Shown: positions 27,592 to 36,362 of the stretch, piece by piece
How the letters are laid out: each line of letters starts with the position of its first letter
Position numbering within the stretch: position 1 is the stretch's first letter
Source of the DNA: Achromobacter sp. RTa
Lineage (GTDB): Bacteria > Pseudomonadota > Gammaproteobacteria > Burkholderiales > Burkholderiaceae_B
Length of the DNA stretch: 64,000 nucleotides
Reading direction: 5' to 3'
Assembly: GCF_000757485.1 (NCBI RefSeq)
Contig: NZ_JPYO01000019.1
Span: 1-64,000, forward strand
The notes under the pieces: generated by a model
The model's database searches: none
The model's input: the letters and a program-made list of their open reading frames with translations, nothing else
Told to the model about the DNA's origin: nothing
Translations under genes and position numbers: made by a program

Positions 27592-28875
27592 TCAACCGAA
27601 TACGCGCGGCAGCCACAGCGCCAGATCGGGCCAGAACGCCAGCAGCGCCAGCATCACGAACATGGCCGCAACGAACGGCAGGCTGCCCACGATCACGGCG
27701 TTCATGGACCCGCTCTTGCGCAGGCTCTGCACGACGAACAGGTTCAGGCCCACCGGCGGCGTGATGAGCGCGGCCTCGACCAGGATGATGATCACGATGC
27801 CCAGCCAGATGGGATCGAAACCCAGCCCGATCATGATGGGCGCCACGATGGGGATGGTGGTGATCATCATGGACAGCGTTTCCATGAAGCAGCCGAGCAC
27901 CAGGTAGAAGACCACCACGATCAGCAGCATCCACCCGGGCGACAGGCCCAGACCGGTGATCGATTGCGTCAGCGCATCGGTCAGTCCGGTGGCGGACATG
28001 ACGAAGTTCAGGAAGCTGGCCGCGATGACGATCAGCATGATCATGGCCGTGGAACGCATGGTGCCTTCCATGACCTCGCGCAGCATCGACCACGTCAGGC
28101 GGCGGAACCACGCGGCCAGGATCAGCGCGCCCAGCACGCCCAGCGCGGCCGCCTCGGTCGGCGTCGCCAGGCCGGCGTAGATGGAGCCCACCACCAGGAA
28201 GAAGATTCCCATCGGCGGCGCCAGATGCACCAGGCTGGCAAGGCGCTGGCCCCAGGTCGCCTGGATCTTCTTGCCGCCCCAGGACGGCTTGGCCACGCAG
28301 GCGACGACCACGGTCAGCATGAACAGCGCCGCCATCGCGAAGCCCGGGATGATGCCGGCCAGGTACAGCTTGGGCACGGACGAATTCGTCAGCACGCCAT
28401 AGATGACCAGGTTGATGGACGGCGGGATCAGGATGCCGAGCGTGCCCCCGGCCGCCAGGCTGCCCAGGAACAGCGGTTCGTTGTAGCCGTACTTGCGGAT
28501 CTGCGGGATGGCGACGGTGCCCACGGTCGCGGCCGTGGCCACGCTGGAACCGGAGGTGGCCGAGAACAGCGTGGACGCGCCGATGTTGGCGTGCATCAGC
28601 CCGCCCGGCAGCCACGACAACCACAGGCTCATCGCGCTGTACATGCGCTCTGCGAAGCCCGCGCGCAGCAGCACTTCTCCCAGCATGATGAACAGCGGAA
28701 TCGCCACCAGCAGGAATTCGTTGTTGGTGCTCCAGGAGATCTCGCCGATGGCCCGGGTGAGCGGCAGCATGGAGAACAGCGGATCCAGTATCAGGCCCAG
28801 CACGCCCAGCGCCGCGCCCACGGGGATGGACAGGCCTATCAGCACCAGGAGCAGGATCAATGCGGTGGAAATCAT
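27592..28875 (-). CDS. TRAP transporter large permease (second system)
   Basis: 427 aa polytopic DctM-type channel subunit, starting at the ATG (28875) that overlaps the small-permease stop (ATGA). SGSSVATAATVGTV, LAAGGTLGILIPPSI, ATPTEAAALGVLGAL and ITPPVGLNLFVVQS are family blocks. The frame extends upstream over the small-permease gene but without a real start. It precedes the DUF2848-like gene by 73 bp. Confidence 0.92.
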   Translation of the reverse strand: MISTALILLLVLIGLSIPVGAALGVLGLILDPLFSMLPLTRAIGEISWSTNNEFLLVAIPLFIMLGEVLLRAGFAERMYSAMSLWLSWLPGGLMHANIGASTLFSATSGSSVATAATVGTVAIPQIRKYGYNEPLFLGSLAAGGTLGILIPPSINLVIYGVLTNSSVPKLYLAGIIPGFAMAALFMLTVVVACVAKPSWGGKKIQATWGQRLASLVHLAPPMGIFFLVVGSIYAGLATPTEAAALGVLGALILAAWFRRLTWSMLREVMEGTMRSTAMIMLIVIAASFLNFVMSATGLTDALTQSITGLGLSPGWMLLIVVVFYLVLGCFMETLSMMITTIPIVAPIMIGLGFDPIWLGIVIIILVEAALITPPVGLNLFVVQSLRKSGSMNAVIVGSLPFVAAMFVMLALLAFWPDLALWLPRVFG

Positions 28876-29492
28876 GCGGCTTCTCCCTTGACCATGCGCT
28901 CGCCGGCGGCGGCTTCCTCGTCGGCCTCTTCCTGCGCCGAGCGGACGCCGCAGATGTTCTTGACGAGATCGAGGTCGCCCGTGACCAGCGCCGCCGAGGC
29001 GCGCACCAGCATCAGGGCCACGGTGATGCACATCCAGGCCAGGCCCAGCAGCCACAGGCCTTGCGGGATCCACAAAGGCGTCGCCAAAGGCGTGTTGGCG
29101 GTGGACTTCTGCGCCCATGAAGCCTGCACGACCTCGGACGCGTAGAAGGTCAGGTACACCATGAAAATGGCCAGGGCCACCAGGGAGATCCAGTCGAGCA
29201 CGGCTGCCACGCGCACCGGCATGTGCTGGTAGAGCACGTCCACGCGCACGTTGGCGCGCTGCAGCGTAGCGAAGGCCAGCGCCCAGGAGGTGCTGATGGC
29301 GAAGGCGTAGCTCGACAATTCGTCGGCGCCGCCCGTGGTGAAGCCCAGGAACTTGCGGGCCAGCACGTCGAAAGAAATCAGCAGGACGCTGGCCACCGTC
29401 AGCGCGCCGCCGGCCCATACGGCCACGCGGGAGAAACTCTCCGCACGCCGCAATATGCCGCCCAGCAGGCGGAAGTGTTCGGATTGAGTCAT
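28872..29492 (-). CDS. TRAP transporter small permease (second system)
   Basis: 206 aa DctQ-type membrane subunit with about four hydrophobic segments (for example SVLLISFDVLARKFLGF) and ANVRVDVLYQHMP. The C-terminal 30 residues (SAQEEADEEAAAGERMVKGE) are an acidic tail that makes it longer than average. It is separated from its binding-protein gene by a 253-bp gap holding a tandem repeat and a hairpin, unlike the tight spacing in the first TRAP operon. Confidence 0.87.
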   Translation of the reverse strand: MTQSEHFRLLGGILRRAESFSRVAVWAGGALTVASVLLISFDVLARKFLGFTTGGADELSSYAFAISTSWALAFATLQRANVRVDVLYQHMPVRVAAVLDWISLVALAIFMVYLTFYASEVVQASWAQKSTANTPLATPLWIPQGLWLLGLAWMCITVALMLVRASAALVTGDLDLVKNICGVRSAQEEADEEAAAGERMVKGEAA

Positions 29493-29552
29493 GAATAAAA
29501 CCTTTGCAGGGCCAGGCAGGTCGCCCTACCCGCTATGTAACGAGCGCCCCAA

Positions 29553-29692
29553 TCGGGATGCCGCGGATCCGCCTCAGTAAGCGCCCCCAATCGGGATGCC
29601 GCAGATCCGGCTCAGTACGCGTTCCGATCGGGATGCCGCGGATCCGGCTCAGTAGGCGTTCCGATCGGGATGCCGCGGATCCGGCTCCGCCG
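29553..29692. repeat. four-copy 37-bp tandem repeat between TRAP dctP and dctQ genes
   Basis: Units beginning TCGGGATGCCGC at 29553, 29591, 29628 and 29665 (periods 38, 37, 37), each containing GATCCGGCTCAGTA with few changes. There are no spacers, so it is not a CRISPR array. It lies inside the transcription unit between binding-protein and permease genes. Confidence 0.85.
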
Positions 29693-29718
29693 GTCCGCAG
29701 GCATGCCCCCCTGGGGGG

Positions 29719-29735
29719 GAAGCGCGAAGCGCTTC
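29719..29735 (-). promoter_or_regulatory. hairpin directly after the second TRAP binding-protein gene
   Basis: GAAGCGC and GCGCTTC pair perfectly around GAA; flanking C and G runs extend the stem. It begins 11 bp downstream of the binding-protein stop. No T-run follows on the minus strand, pointing to transcript stabilisation or partial termination before the permease genes. Confidence 0.5.
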
Positions 29736-29745
29736 GGGGGGGGGC

Positions 29746-30792
29746 CTACTTCTTCGCGACCACGCCCAGCGTCTTGCCGATCGTGGCGTTGAAATCGTTC
29801 ACGCACTGGGCCGAGCAGCGCGCGGCCCACTTGGGCAGCACGGCTTCCTCCGTGACCTTCTTGAGCAGTTCGCGGTCGGCGTCCGAAGGCTGGACCAGGA
29901 CCATCTTGCCCTTGACGGGGTACGGGCACGCGGCGGCGCCGGTGTTGCAGTCATAGCCTTCCTGGGTCTGGCGCGCGGCGGCGTCCCAGATGTTGTCGAC
30001 CAGGGTCTTCACATTGGTCTGCAGGAAAGTGCGCACGTTGGGATCCAGCTTGTCCCAGGCCTTCTGGTTGACGGCGTGGATCTGCTGGTTCCAGTTGATG
30101 GGCAGCGCAACCAGGTGCGTCGAAACCTCGTACCACTTGGCCGAATAGCCCGACAGAGAGCCCGTGATCGCGCAGTCGACGACCTTGTTCTGCAGGGCCG
30201 GCACGACCTCGCCGAAGGCCATGGTCACGCTGGAGCCGCCCAGCGCCTCGACGAACTCGGCGGTGGTGCGGCTGCTCGTGCGCACCTTCTTGCCCTTGAT
30301 GTCGGCCAGGCCCTTGATCTCGGCGTTGCAGAACAGCACCTGGGCGGGATAGGTGGAGATGCCCAGCAGCTTGACGTTGCTGCCTTCGCCGTACAGCTTG
30401 GCGTAGACCGGTTCGAAGGCGTCGGTCACGGCGCGCGCGGTCTTGACGTCCGGCGCCAGGCCGGCCAGGTCGATGGCTTCGTTGATGGGGTTGTCGCTGG
30501 CGAAGTACGCCAGGGTGGCGGTGCCGAACTCAACCACGCCCTGCGACATCAGGCGCAGCAACTCGGGGCCCTTCAGGCCCATTTCGTTGAAGCCCTTGAT
30601 CGTTGCCGTGACCTGGCCCTTGGACAGCTCGGGGATGGTCTTGGTCCAGAACGGCTTTTCGTAGTCGTTGTAGGCGGTCAGGTTGCTCAAGCCCCCCACT
30701 ACCTTCAGTTGGGTCTTGGGCAGGTCCTGCGCCTGTACGGCGCCGGCCAGCAGGCTGGCGGCGACGGCGGCGAAAACTAGAGACTTTTTCAT
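29746..30792 (-). CDS. TRAP transporter periplasmic binding protein (second system)
   Basis: 348 aa receptor. The ATG at 30792 preceded by AGGAG gives signal peptide MKKSLVFAAVAASLLAGAVQAQ; a TTG two codons earlier is less likely. The conserved block DIKGKKVRTSSRTTAEFVEALGGSSVTM includes the ligand-contacting arginine region. Four Cys residues in the C-terminal part (CNTGAAAC and CSAQC) could form disulfides, an uncommon feature. It belongs with the small and large permeases downstream. Confidence 0.88.
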   Translation of the reverse strand: MKKSLVFAAVAASLLAGAVQAQDLPKTQLKVVGGLSNLTAYNDYEKPFWTKTIPELSKGQVTATIKGFNEMGLKGPELLRLMSQGVVEFGTATLAYFASDNPINEAIDLAGLAPDVKTARAVTDAFEPVYAKLYGEGSNVKLLGISTYPAQVLFCNAEIKGLADIKGKKVRTSSRTTAEFVEALGGSSVTMAFGEVVPALQNKVVDCAITGSLSGYSAKWYEVSTHLVALPINWNQQIHAVNQKAWDKLDPNVRTFLQTNVKTLVDNIWDAAARQTQEGYDCNTGAAACPYPVKGKMVLVQPSDADRELLKKVTEEAVLPKWAARCSAQCVNDFNATIGKTLGVVAKK

Positions 30793-31153
30793 GGACAAAA
30801 CTCCTAGCTGGCGGGATGGTATGCCGCGCGCGGGATCCCGTTATCCTCGTCGCGCGCGGGTGGCTATCGGGAAGTCAGGAGCCCCGGCGGCAATCGTTGT
30901 CGATGCGCCGCCATTGCATCGTCAGGACCCTGGGGCGTCCAATCGTAAGTTGCGATACGGGGGTATAAATATTTCTTGGGTCTCGCCGGCGCGGCGCGTG
31001 GCGTTTTCGCCAAACGACGCGGCGGCGCGGCTTTGCGGGCAGCCGAGGAAGCTTTTCCCTGCGCCCGGGGGCGGCCGGAAATGAAAATAGGGACACTGTC
31101 TGCTGGGGAAAACACCTAGGGGCGCAGGGGCATCGAAGCGCCCTGCGGGGCCG
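30793..31153. other. 361-bp regulatory gap between the second TRAP operon and lysR paralog 2
   Basis: No credible gene: the short frames here lack ribosome binding sites and family features. The notable content is the LysR-type box at 30936-30957 and an AT-rich patch (GTATAAATATTT near 30963-30974) that could hold the promoter of the leftward binding-protein gene. Confidence 0.5.
30936..30957. promoter_or_regulatory. candidate LysR-type box upstream of the second TRAP operon
   Basis: Matches 24376-24397 in 20 of 22 positions. The core ATCGTAAGTTGCGAT is a dyad of the form ATCGNAA-N-TTNCGAT with T-N11-A spacing, the classic LysR geometry. It lies about 145-165 bp upstream of the binding-protein start. 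Confidence 0.6.
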
Positions 31154-32059
31154 CTAGCAGGGCGTGCCGTTCCCGGCCTGGGCGGCCACTTTCTGCGCCA
31201 TCTGCGCGATGACTCGCACCGCATGGCTGTCGGGCCCCTGCACCCAGGTCGCCGTAAAGCTCAGTTCCGGCAAGGGATCCGCCTCCACGTTGAGAATGCG
31301 CAGCTCGCCCCGCGCCAGCTCCTTGCCCAGGAACACCGGCGCGATGACGCTCGTGCCGATCCCGTCCTGGGTCATGCGCACCACCATCGACATGGACGCG
31401 CTGCCGTACATGCGCGGAGACGTCACCCCGGCCCGCGTCAGCATGTCGCGCACAACGCGATACGGCGCGCTATTGGACGGATAGGTAATGATGGGCAGCT
31501 TGCCGATCCGCTCCAGGGTCAGCGGCTCGGGCCCCAGATCCAGCATGGGACTGGCCACCCAGGCCAAGGGATAGGTGCACAGCGGCAGGTTTTCGACCCT
31601 GGCTTCGAGCACGGGGCCCATCAGGAACGCCAGGTCGATCTGGCGCGACATCAGGTGCGAGCGCAGCACGTGGGTGGTATCCACCTCGATCTCCAGCACC
31701 AGCGCCGGATACGTCGTGTGGATCAGCTCGATCAGCGTGGGCAACCAGGTCTGCACGATGGTTTCGGCCACGCCGATGCGCACGGTGCCGGTCATGACGT
31801 TCTGCTCGCGCGCGGCCTCGAACATGTCGCGCCGAACTTGCAGCATGCGTTCGGCGTGCGACAGCAGCTCGTGCCCCTTGCCCGTCAGCTTGACGCCGCG
31901 CGCGTCGCGCTCGAACAGGCGCACGCCCAGGTCGGCCTCCAGCGAGGCGATGCGTTGCGATACCGCAGGCTGCGTAGTGTTGAGCTTTTCCGACGCGGCG
32001 CGGAAGCTGCCCAGCGTGGCCACCCAGAAAAAAGTTTCTATGTTGCGTAATTCGATCAT
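31154..32059 (-). CDS. LysR-family transcriptional regulator (paralog 2)
   Basis: 301 aa from the ATG at 32059. N-terminal LRNIETFFWVATLGSFRAASEKLNTTQPAVSQRIASLE and the effector domain both parallel the regulator at 24425-25330 closely. It lies upstream of the second TRAP operon on the same strand and divergent from the EamA exporter gene 86 bp away. It is the natural candidate to bind the box at 30936-30957. Confidence 0.88.
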   Translation of the reverse strand: MIELRNIETFFWVATLGSFRAASEKLNTTQPAVSQRIASLEADLGVRLFERDARGVKLTGKGHELLSHAERMLQVRRDMFEAAREQNVMTGTVRIGVAETIVQTWLPTLIELIHTTYPALVLEIEVDTTHVLRSHLMSRQIDLAFLMGPVLEARVENLPLCTYPLAWVASPMLDLGPEPLTLERIGKLPIITYPSNSAPYRVVRDMLTRAGVTSPRMYGSASMSMVVRMTQDGIGTSVIAPVFLGKELARGELRILNVEADPLPELSFTATWVQGPDSHAVRVIAQMAQKVAAQAGNGTPC

Positions 32060-32145
32060 GAGCCTGTTCCCCCGGCTCGATGAGCGTATCATGTCAGCCG
32101 CCTGCCGGTCCCCAGGAACAGGGCCCCAAAATAAGGAGTTTTCCG

Positions 32146-33105
32146 ATGACCCCGGCCGATAACGGTCGCACGCGCCCCGGCGCGCCCGCCGCACGCGGCC
32201 CGATGCTCGGGGTGCTGTTGCTGGTGCTTTCGATGTGGACCCTGTCCTGTCTGGACGCCAGCGGCAAGTGGGTGATGAACGAAGGCGTGCCGCTCCTGGT
32301 GCTCTCGTGGTTCCGCTACGCGGTGCACCTCGTGCTGGTGCTGGCGCTGGTGCTCCCCGCGCGCGGGCTGCGGATATTGCGCAGCAACAAACCGCGCGAA
32401 CAGGTCATCCGCGGCGGCTCCATGTTCCTGGCCACGCTCATGTTCTTCACCACGCTGAGCTACATTCCGCAAGCCGAGGCCACCGCCATCAACTTCCTGG
32501 CGCCGCTCCTGGTGCTGTCCGCCGCGCCCTGGGTCCTCAAGGAACCCGCGCGCCTCTCGCGCTTCGTCGCGGCCGGCGTCGCCTTCATCGGCGTGGTCAT
32601 TGTGATCCGCCCCGGCGGCGGCCTGCATCCCGTCGGCACGGTCTTCGGCCTGATCACGGCCTGCTGTTTCGCCGTGCAGTTCATCGCCACGCGGCGCGTG
32701 GCCGGCGACGACCCATTCACCTCGCTGATCTGGAGCGGCGCGGTGGGCACCGTCTTCCTTACGATCGCCCTGCCCTTTATCCTGCCGCCCGCGCTGCCCG
32801 TGCTGCGCGCGCTGACGCCGCTGGATTGGGTCGTGCTGATTTCCACCGGCATCACCGGCGGCCTCGGCCACCTCTTCCAGATCGCGGCCTACCGCCGGGC
32901 GCCCGCCTCCACGCTGGCGCCATTCGTCTATCTGCAGATCATCAGCGCCACCTCCGTGGGCTGGTTGGTATGGGGCCATTTCCCGGACGCGCTGACCTGG
33001 CTCGGCATCGCCATCATCTGCGCCAGCGGCATCTGCATCGGCGCGGTGGAATGGCGCCGCGGCCGCGCCCCCGCCTCTCCCCTGGCGGACGCCCGCGTCC
33101 GCTGA
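32146..33105 (+). CDS. EamA-family drug/metabolite transporter
   Basis: 319 aa inner-membrane protein with two EamA repeats and about ten hydrophobic segments. The ATG at 32146 has AAGGAG upstream; the frame extends further left without support. The first repeat contains LEFT-RIGHT halves typified by QAEATAINFLAPLLVLSAAPWVLKE, the second by APASTLAPFVYLQIISATSVGWLVWGHFPD. These proteins usually export amino acids or metabolites; the substrate is unknown. It is divergent from lysR paralog 2. Confidence 0.87.
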   Translation: MTPADNGRTRPGAPAARGPMLGVLLLVLSMWTLSCLDASGKWVMNEGVPLLVLSWFRYAVHLVLVLALVLPARGLRILRSNKPREQVIRGGSMFLATLMFFTTLSYIPQAEATAINFLAPLLVLSAAPWVLKEPARLSRFVAAGVAFIGVVIVIRPGGGLHPVGTVFGLITACCFAVQFIATRRVAGDDPFTSLIWSGAVGTVFLTIALPFILPPALPVLRALTPLDWVVLISTGITGGLGHLFQIAAYRRAPASTLAPFVYLQIISATSVGWLVWGHFPDALTWLGIAIICASGICIGAVEWRRGRAPASPLADARVR

Positions 33106-33210
33106 ACCGCCACGGGCGGGCGCCTCTTGGCGCCTCCCGTACAATGCGGGTCGCCCTTTGCGCTTTGCCGCAAGGGCTCCTCCCCCGGCATCCCCCGAAT
33201 CGAGGCCCTC

Positions 33211-34401
33211 ATGATCATCAAGCCCCGTGTGCGCGGCTTCATCTCCGTAACCACCCACCCCGTCGGCTGCGCCGCCAACGTCAAGAACCAGATCGACTAC
33301 GTCAAGGCGCAAGGCCCGGTAGCGGGAGGCCCCAAGCGCGTCCTGGTGCTGGGCGCATCGACCGGCTATGGGCTGGCGGCGCGCATCAGCGCGGCCTTCG
33401 CCTGCGGAGCGCAGACCCTGGGCGTGTTCTTCGAGCGCCCGCCCGAGGGCGGCAAGCCCGGCACGGCCGGCTGGTACAACACGGCCGCCTTCCACGAACA
33501 GGCGCAGGCCGAAGGGCTCTACGCCAAGAGCATCAATGGCGACGCCTTCTCCGACGAAATCAAGCGCAAGACCATCGAAGCGATCAAGCGCGACCTGGGC
33601 CAGGTCGACCAGGTGGTCTACAGCCTGGCGGCGCCGCGGCGCACGCACCCGAAGACCGGAGAGGTCTTCAACTCGACGCTCAAACCCATCGGCGCGGCGG
33701 TCAGCCTGCGCGGCCTGGACACCGACCGCGAAGTGGTGAAGGAATCCGTGCTGGAACCCGCCACGCAGGCCGAGATCGACGCCACCGTTGCAGTCATGGG
33801 CGGCGAAGACTGGCAGATGTGGATCGACGCCTTGCTGGAGGCCGGCGTGCTGGCCGAAGGCGCCACCACGACGGCGTTCACCTACCTGGGCGAGAAGATC
33901 ACCCACGACATCTACTGGAACGGCTCGATCGGCGCGGCCAAGAAGGACCTGGACCAGAAGGTGCTGGACATCCGCGCCAAGCTGGCCGCGCGCGGCGGCG
34001 ACGCGCGCGTCTCCGTGTTGAAGGCCGTGGTGACGCAGGCCAGCTCGGCGATCCCGATGATGCCGCTGTACCTATCGCTGCTCTTCAAGATCATGAAGGA
34101 GCAAGGCACGCACGAGGGCTGCATCGAACAGGTATACGGCCTGTACCGCGACAGCATTTGTGGCCCGGCGCCGATCATGGACCAGGAAGGCCGCCTGCGC
34201 GCGGACCGCAAGGAGCTCGATCCCGAGGTGCAGGCCCGCGTGCAGGCATTGTGGGGCCAGGTCTCTAGCGAAAACGTCTATCAGATGACGGACTTCGCCG
34301 GCTACAAGCAGGAGTTCCTGCGCCTGTTCGGATTCGAGATCGACGGCGTGGACTACGACGCCGACGTCGATCCGGCGGTGGAGATCCGCGGCCTGGCCTG
34401 A
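33211..34401 (+). CDS. fabV: enoyl-[acyl-carrier-protein] reductase FabV
   Basis: NADH-dependent reductase for the last step of fatty-acid elongation, of the triscloan-tolerant FabV class. 396 aa, normal length. N-terminus [23 protein letters not shown] site GASTGYG at 48-54, and the FabV active site Tyr235-X8-Lys244 ([10 protein letters not shown]). The ATG at 33211 is the only sensible start in the frame. It converges on serB with a gap of only 7 bp. Confidence 0.96.
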   Translation: MIIKPRVRGFISVTTHPVGCAANVKNQIDYVKAQGPVAGGPKRVLVLGASTGYGLAARISAAFACGAQTLGVFFERPPEGGKPGTAGWYNTAAFHEQAQAEGLYAKSINGDAFSDEIKRKTIEAIKRDLGQVDQVVYSLAAPRRTHPKTGEVFNSTLKPIGAAVSLRGLDTDREVVKESVLEPATQAEIDATVAVMGGEDWQMWIDALLEAGVLAEGATTTAFTYLGEKITHDIYWNGSIGAAKKDLDQKVLDIRAKLAARGGDARVSVLKAVVTQASSAIPMMPLYLSLLFKIMKEQGTHEGCIEQVYGLYRDSICGPAPIMDQEGRLRADRKELDPEVQARVQALWGQVSSENVYQMTDFAGYKQEFLRLFGFEIDGVDYDADVDPAVEIRGLA

Positions 34402-34408
34402 GGCCGCT

Positions 34409-35119
34409 TCACGCCAGAAGCTCCAGCAGCCGGTCCAGGCCGCCCTCGTCGATCGCCACATTCACTTCCTGGCGCACGGCCGGCTTGGCGCGGTAGCCCA
34501 CCGACAAACCGGCGGCGCGCATCATCGGCAGGTCGTTGGCGCCGTCGCCCACGGCGATGGCGCGCTCCGGCCCCACTCCCAGCGCGGCGCACACCTCCAG
34601 CAACTTGCGGCGCTTTTCCTCGCCGTCGCAGATATCGCCCCATGGCTGGGGCAGCAGCCGGCCCGTCAGGCGGCCTTCGCGCACCTCCAGCACGTTGGCG
34701 CGCACGTCGTCCAGGCCCAGGCGCACTCTGAGCCTGTCCGTGAAGCAGGTAAAACCGCCCGTCACCAGCAGGCAGGTCAGGCCCGCGGCCTTGCAGGCGG
34801 CGATCAACGTCTCGGCGCCGGGGTTGATGCGCAGGCGCTGTTCGTAGACCTCGTCCAGCGCCGCTACCGGCATCCCGGCCAAAAGCGCCACCCGCTCCCG
34901 CAGGCTCTGCTTGTAATCCACGATCTCGCCGCGCATGGCGGCTTCGGTCAGCGCCGCCACTTCCGCCTTCTTGCCCATCAGGTCCGCCATCTCGTCCAGC
35001 GTTTCGATCGAGATCAGGGTCGAGTCCATATCGAACGCGATGAGCTTGTAGCCGGACAGCGCGAGCGGCGGCTCGATGCCGCGCCAGTGCAGGCCGGGGG
35101 TCGTCGTGGGCAACAGCAT
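34409..35119 (-). CDS. serB: phosphoserine phosphatase
   Basis: Last step of serine synthesis, 3-phosphoserine to serine. The ATG at 35119 with AAGGACC upstream gives 236 aa; a longer frame overlaps the neighbouring lysR. HAD-family motifs: DMDST at 30-34 with nucleophile Asp30, LVTGGF at 118-123, and GDGANDL at 191-197. It lacks the N-terminal ACT domain of longer SerB proteins. It lies 14 bp downstream of a lysR gene in the same direction. Confidence 0.93.
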   Translation of the reverse strand: MLLPTTTPGLHWRGIEPPLALSGYKLIAFDMDSTLISIETLDEMADLMGKKAEVAALTEAAMRGEIVDYKQSLRERVALLAGMPVAALDEVYEQRLRINPGAETLIAACKAAGLTCLLVTGGFTCFTDRLRVRLGLDDVRANVLEVREGRLTGRLLPQPWGDICDGEEKRRKLLEVCAALGVGPERAIAVGDGANDLPMMRAAGLSVGYRAKPAVRQEVNVAIDEGGLDRLLELLA

Positions 35120-35133
35120 GGAAAGGTCCTTTT

Positions 35134-36042
35134 CTATCCAGGTTGGAACGGCTCGCGCCCTTGCGCGCAGAGCCAGTCGATGAATAATTGCGCCGAAGCG
35201 GCCGCCGGGCCTTCCGGCCGGTACAGCGCGTGGATGCCGGCATTGGGCAGTTGCGGCTCGGCGAACAGCGGGCGCAGCCGGTCGGCGCGGATGTCGTCGT
35301 GCAGCAGGCACCACGGCGCCAGCGCGATGCCCAGATCGTTCATGGCCGCCTGCATGCACAGGAATTGATGGTCGAAGACCGGGCCGGGCAATTGCGCGGG
35401 CACGTCCACTTTGGCCAGCGCGAACCAGCGCGGCCAATGGTCCATGCCGCCGGCGATCTTCAACAGCGGATGCCCCAGGCAGTCCGCCGGCGCGGCCAGG
35501 CGGTTGCGCTCGATGAAGCGCGGCGACGCCACCGGCACGTGGTAGTCGTCCAGGCAGTGCACGCAGGCCAGCTCGGAATGCGCCATGTAGCCATGGCGGA
35601 TCAACACATCGCTGCCGGCGTCGCCGCCCCGGTCCAGGAAGGGGCGCCCTTGCGTGGTCAGCTGCACGTCGATGCCCGGATGCTGCGCCTGGAAGGCCGA
35701 CAGGCGCGGAATCAGCCATTTCATGGTCAGGGACGGCGTTGCGCAAACGCGCAGCACGCCGCCATACGCGGGCGATTTCAGTTTGGCGGTGGCCGCCGCG
35801 ATGCGCTCCAGGCTGGCCTGCACCTCCGGAAAGTACGCCTGGGCGCAGGGCAGCAGCGCGACGCCGCGCGCCTCACGCGCGAACAGGGGCTGCCCCACAT
35901 ACTCTTCGAGAATGCGGATCTGCTGGCTGACGGCGCTGTGCGTAATGCTCAATTCGTCGGCCGCCGCCGTGAAACTGCGCAGGCGCGCCGCGGCTTCGAA
36001 TACCCGCAAGGCCTTCAGCGGCGGCAGGCTGGGGCCCGCCAT
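35134..36042 (-). CDS. LysR-family regulator, GcvA-like
   Basis: 302 aa from the ATG at 36042. The DNA-binding segment LRSFTAAADELSITHSAVSQQIRILEEYVGQPLFAR and LRVCATPSLTMKWLIPRLSAFQ are GcvA-like. It is divergent from the ABC operon at 36363-40105, and the T-N11-A dyad at 36271-36283 lies between them, so this regulator probably controls that importer. The downstream serB may be cotranscribed with it. Confidence 0.87.
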   Translation of the reverse strand: MAGPSLPPLKALRVFEAAARLRSFTAAADELSITHSAVSQQIRILEEYVGQPLFAREARGVALLPCAQAYFPEVQASLERIAAATAKLKSPAYGGVLRVCATPSLTMKWLIPRLSAFQAQHPGIDVQLTTQGRPFLDRGGDAGSDVLIRHGYMAHSELACVHCLDDYHVPVASPRFIERNRLAAPADCLGHPLLKIAGGMDHWPRWFALAKVDVPAQLPGPVFDHQFLCMQAAMNDLGIALAPWCLLHDDIRADRLRPLFAEPQLPNAGIHALYRPEGPAAASAQLFIDWLCAQGREPFQPG

Positions 36043-36053
36043 CTCAGTAAATG

Positions 36054-36135
36054 CCCCCACGCTGCGCCTTTGGCTTGCTGCCCCCCAAGGGGGCGTTTTT
36101 GCCTTGGGGCGGCCCGGCGGCAAAAAGGCCCGCCC
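36054..36135. repeat. diverged copy of the GC-rich dispersed repeat
   Basis: Begins CCCCCACGCTGCGC and continues through GCTGCCCCCCAAGGGGGC to CCTTGGGGCGGCCCGGCGG, the core shared with 40111-40400, 41490-41642 and 62400-62780. It occupies part of the 320-bp gap between lysR and the ABC operon. Confidence 0.75.
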
Positions 36136-36270
36136 CGGCACCTGCCTGGCGCCACGCTGCGCTGCTCTTTCCCACGTTTACCCTTGTCGTCTATTTATTG
36201 TCGGCGCGCCGCTGGCAGCGCGCACGCCATATCCAGCCGCATTCTAGGGGATAGGCAGGCCGCCGACCTC

Positions 36271-36283
36271 TTAGAAAATCTAA
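36271..36283. promoter_or_regulatory. T-N11-A dyad, candidate LysR operator
   Basis: TTAGA-AAA-TCTAA is a perfect 13-bp inverted repeat with T-N11-A geometry, 80 bp upstream of the ABC ATPase start and in the divergent gap with a LysR gene. Role inferred. Confidence 0.5.
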
Positions 36284-36362
36284 CGCCATGCCTTAAAAAA
36301 CACTGCTGGTCGCCCGGCGGGCCCGTTCCTATGATGCCGACAATCTCAGGCAGGAACCCAAC

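Noticed and set aside
29553-29692. CRISPR-like array
   Set aside because: Units abut one another without unique spacers and no cas genes are near; it is a simple tandem repeat.
30864-31115. Short open frames in the gap before lysR paralog 2
   Set aside because: No ribosome binding site, no family features, and overlap on several frames of both strands.
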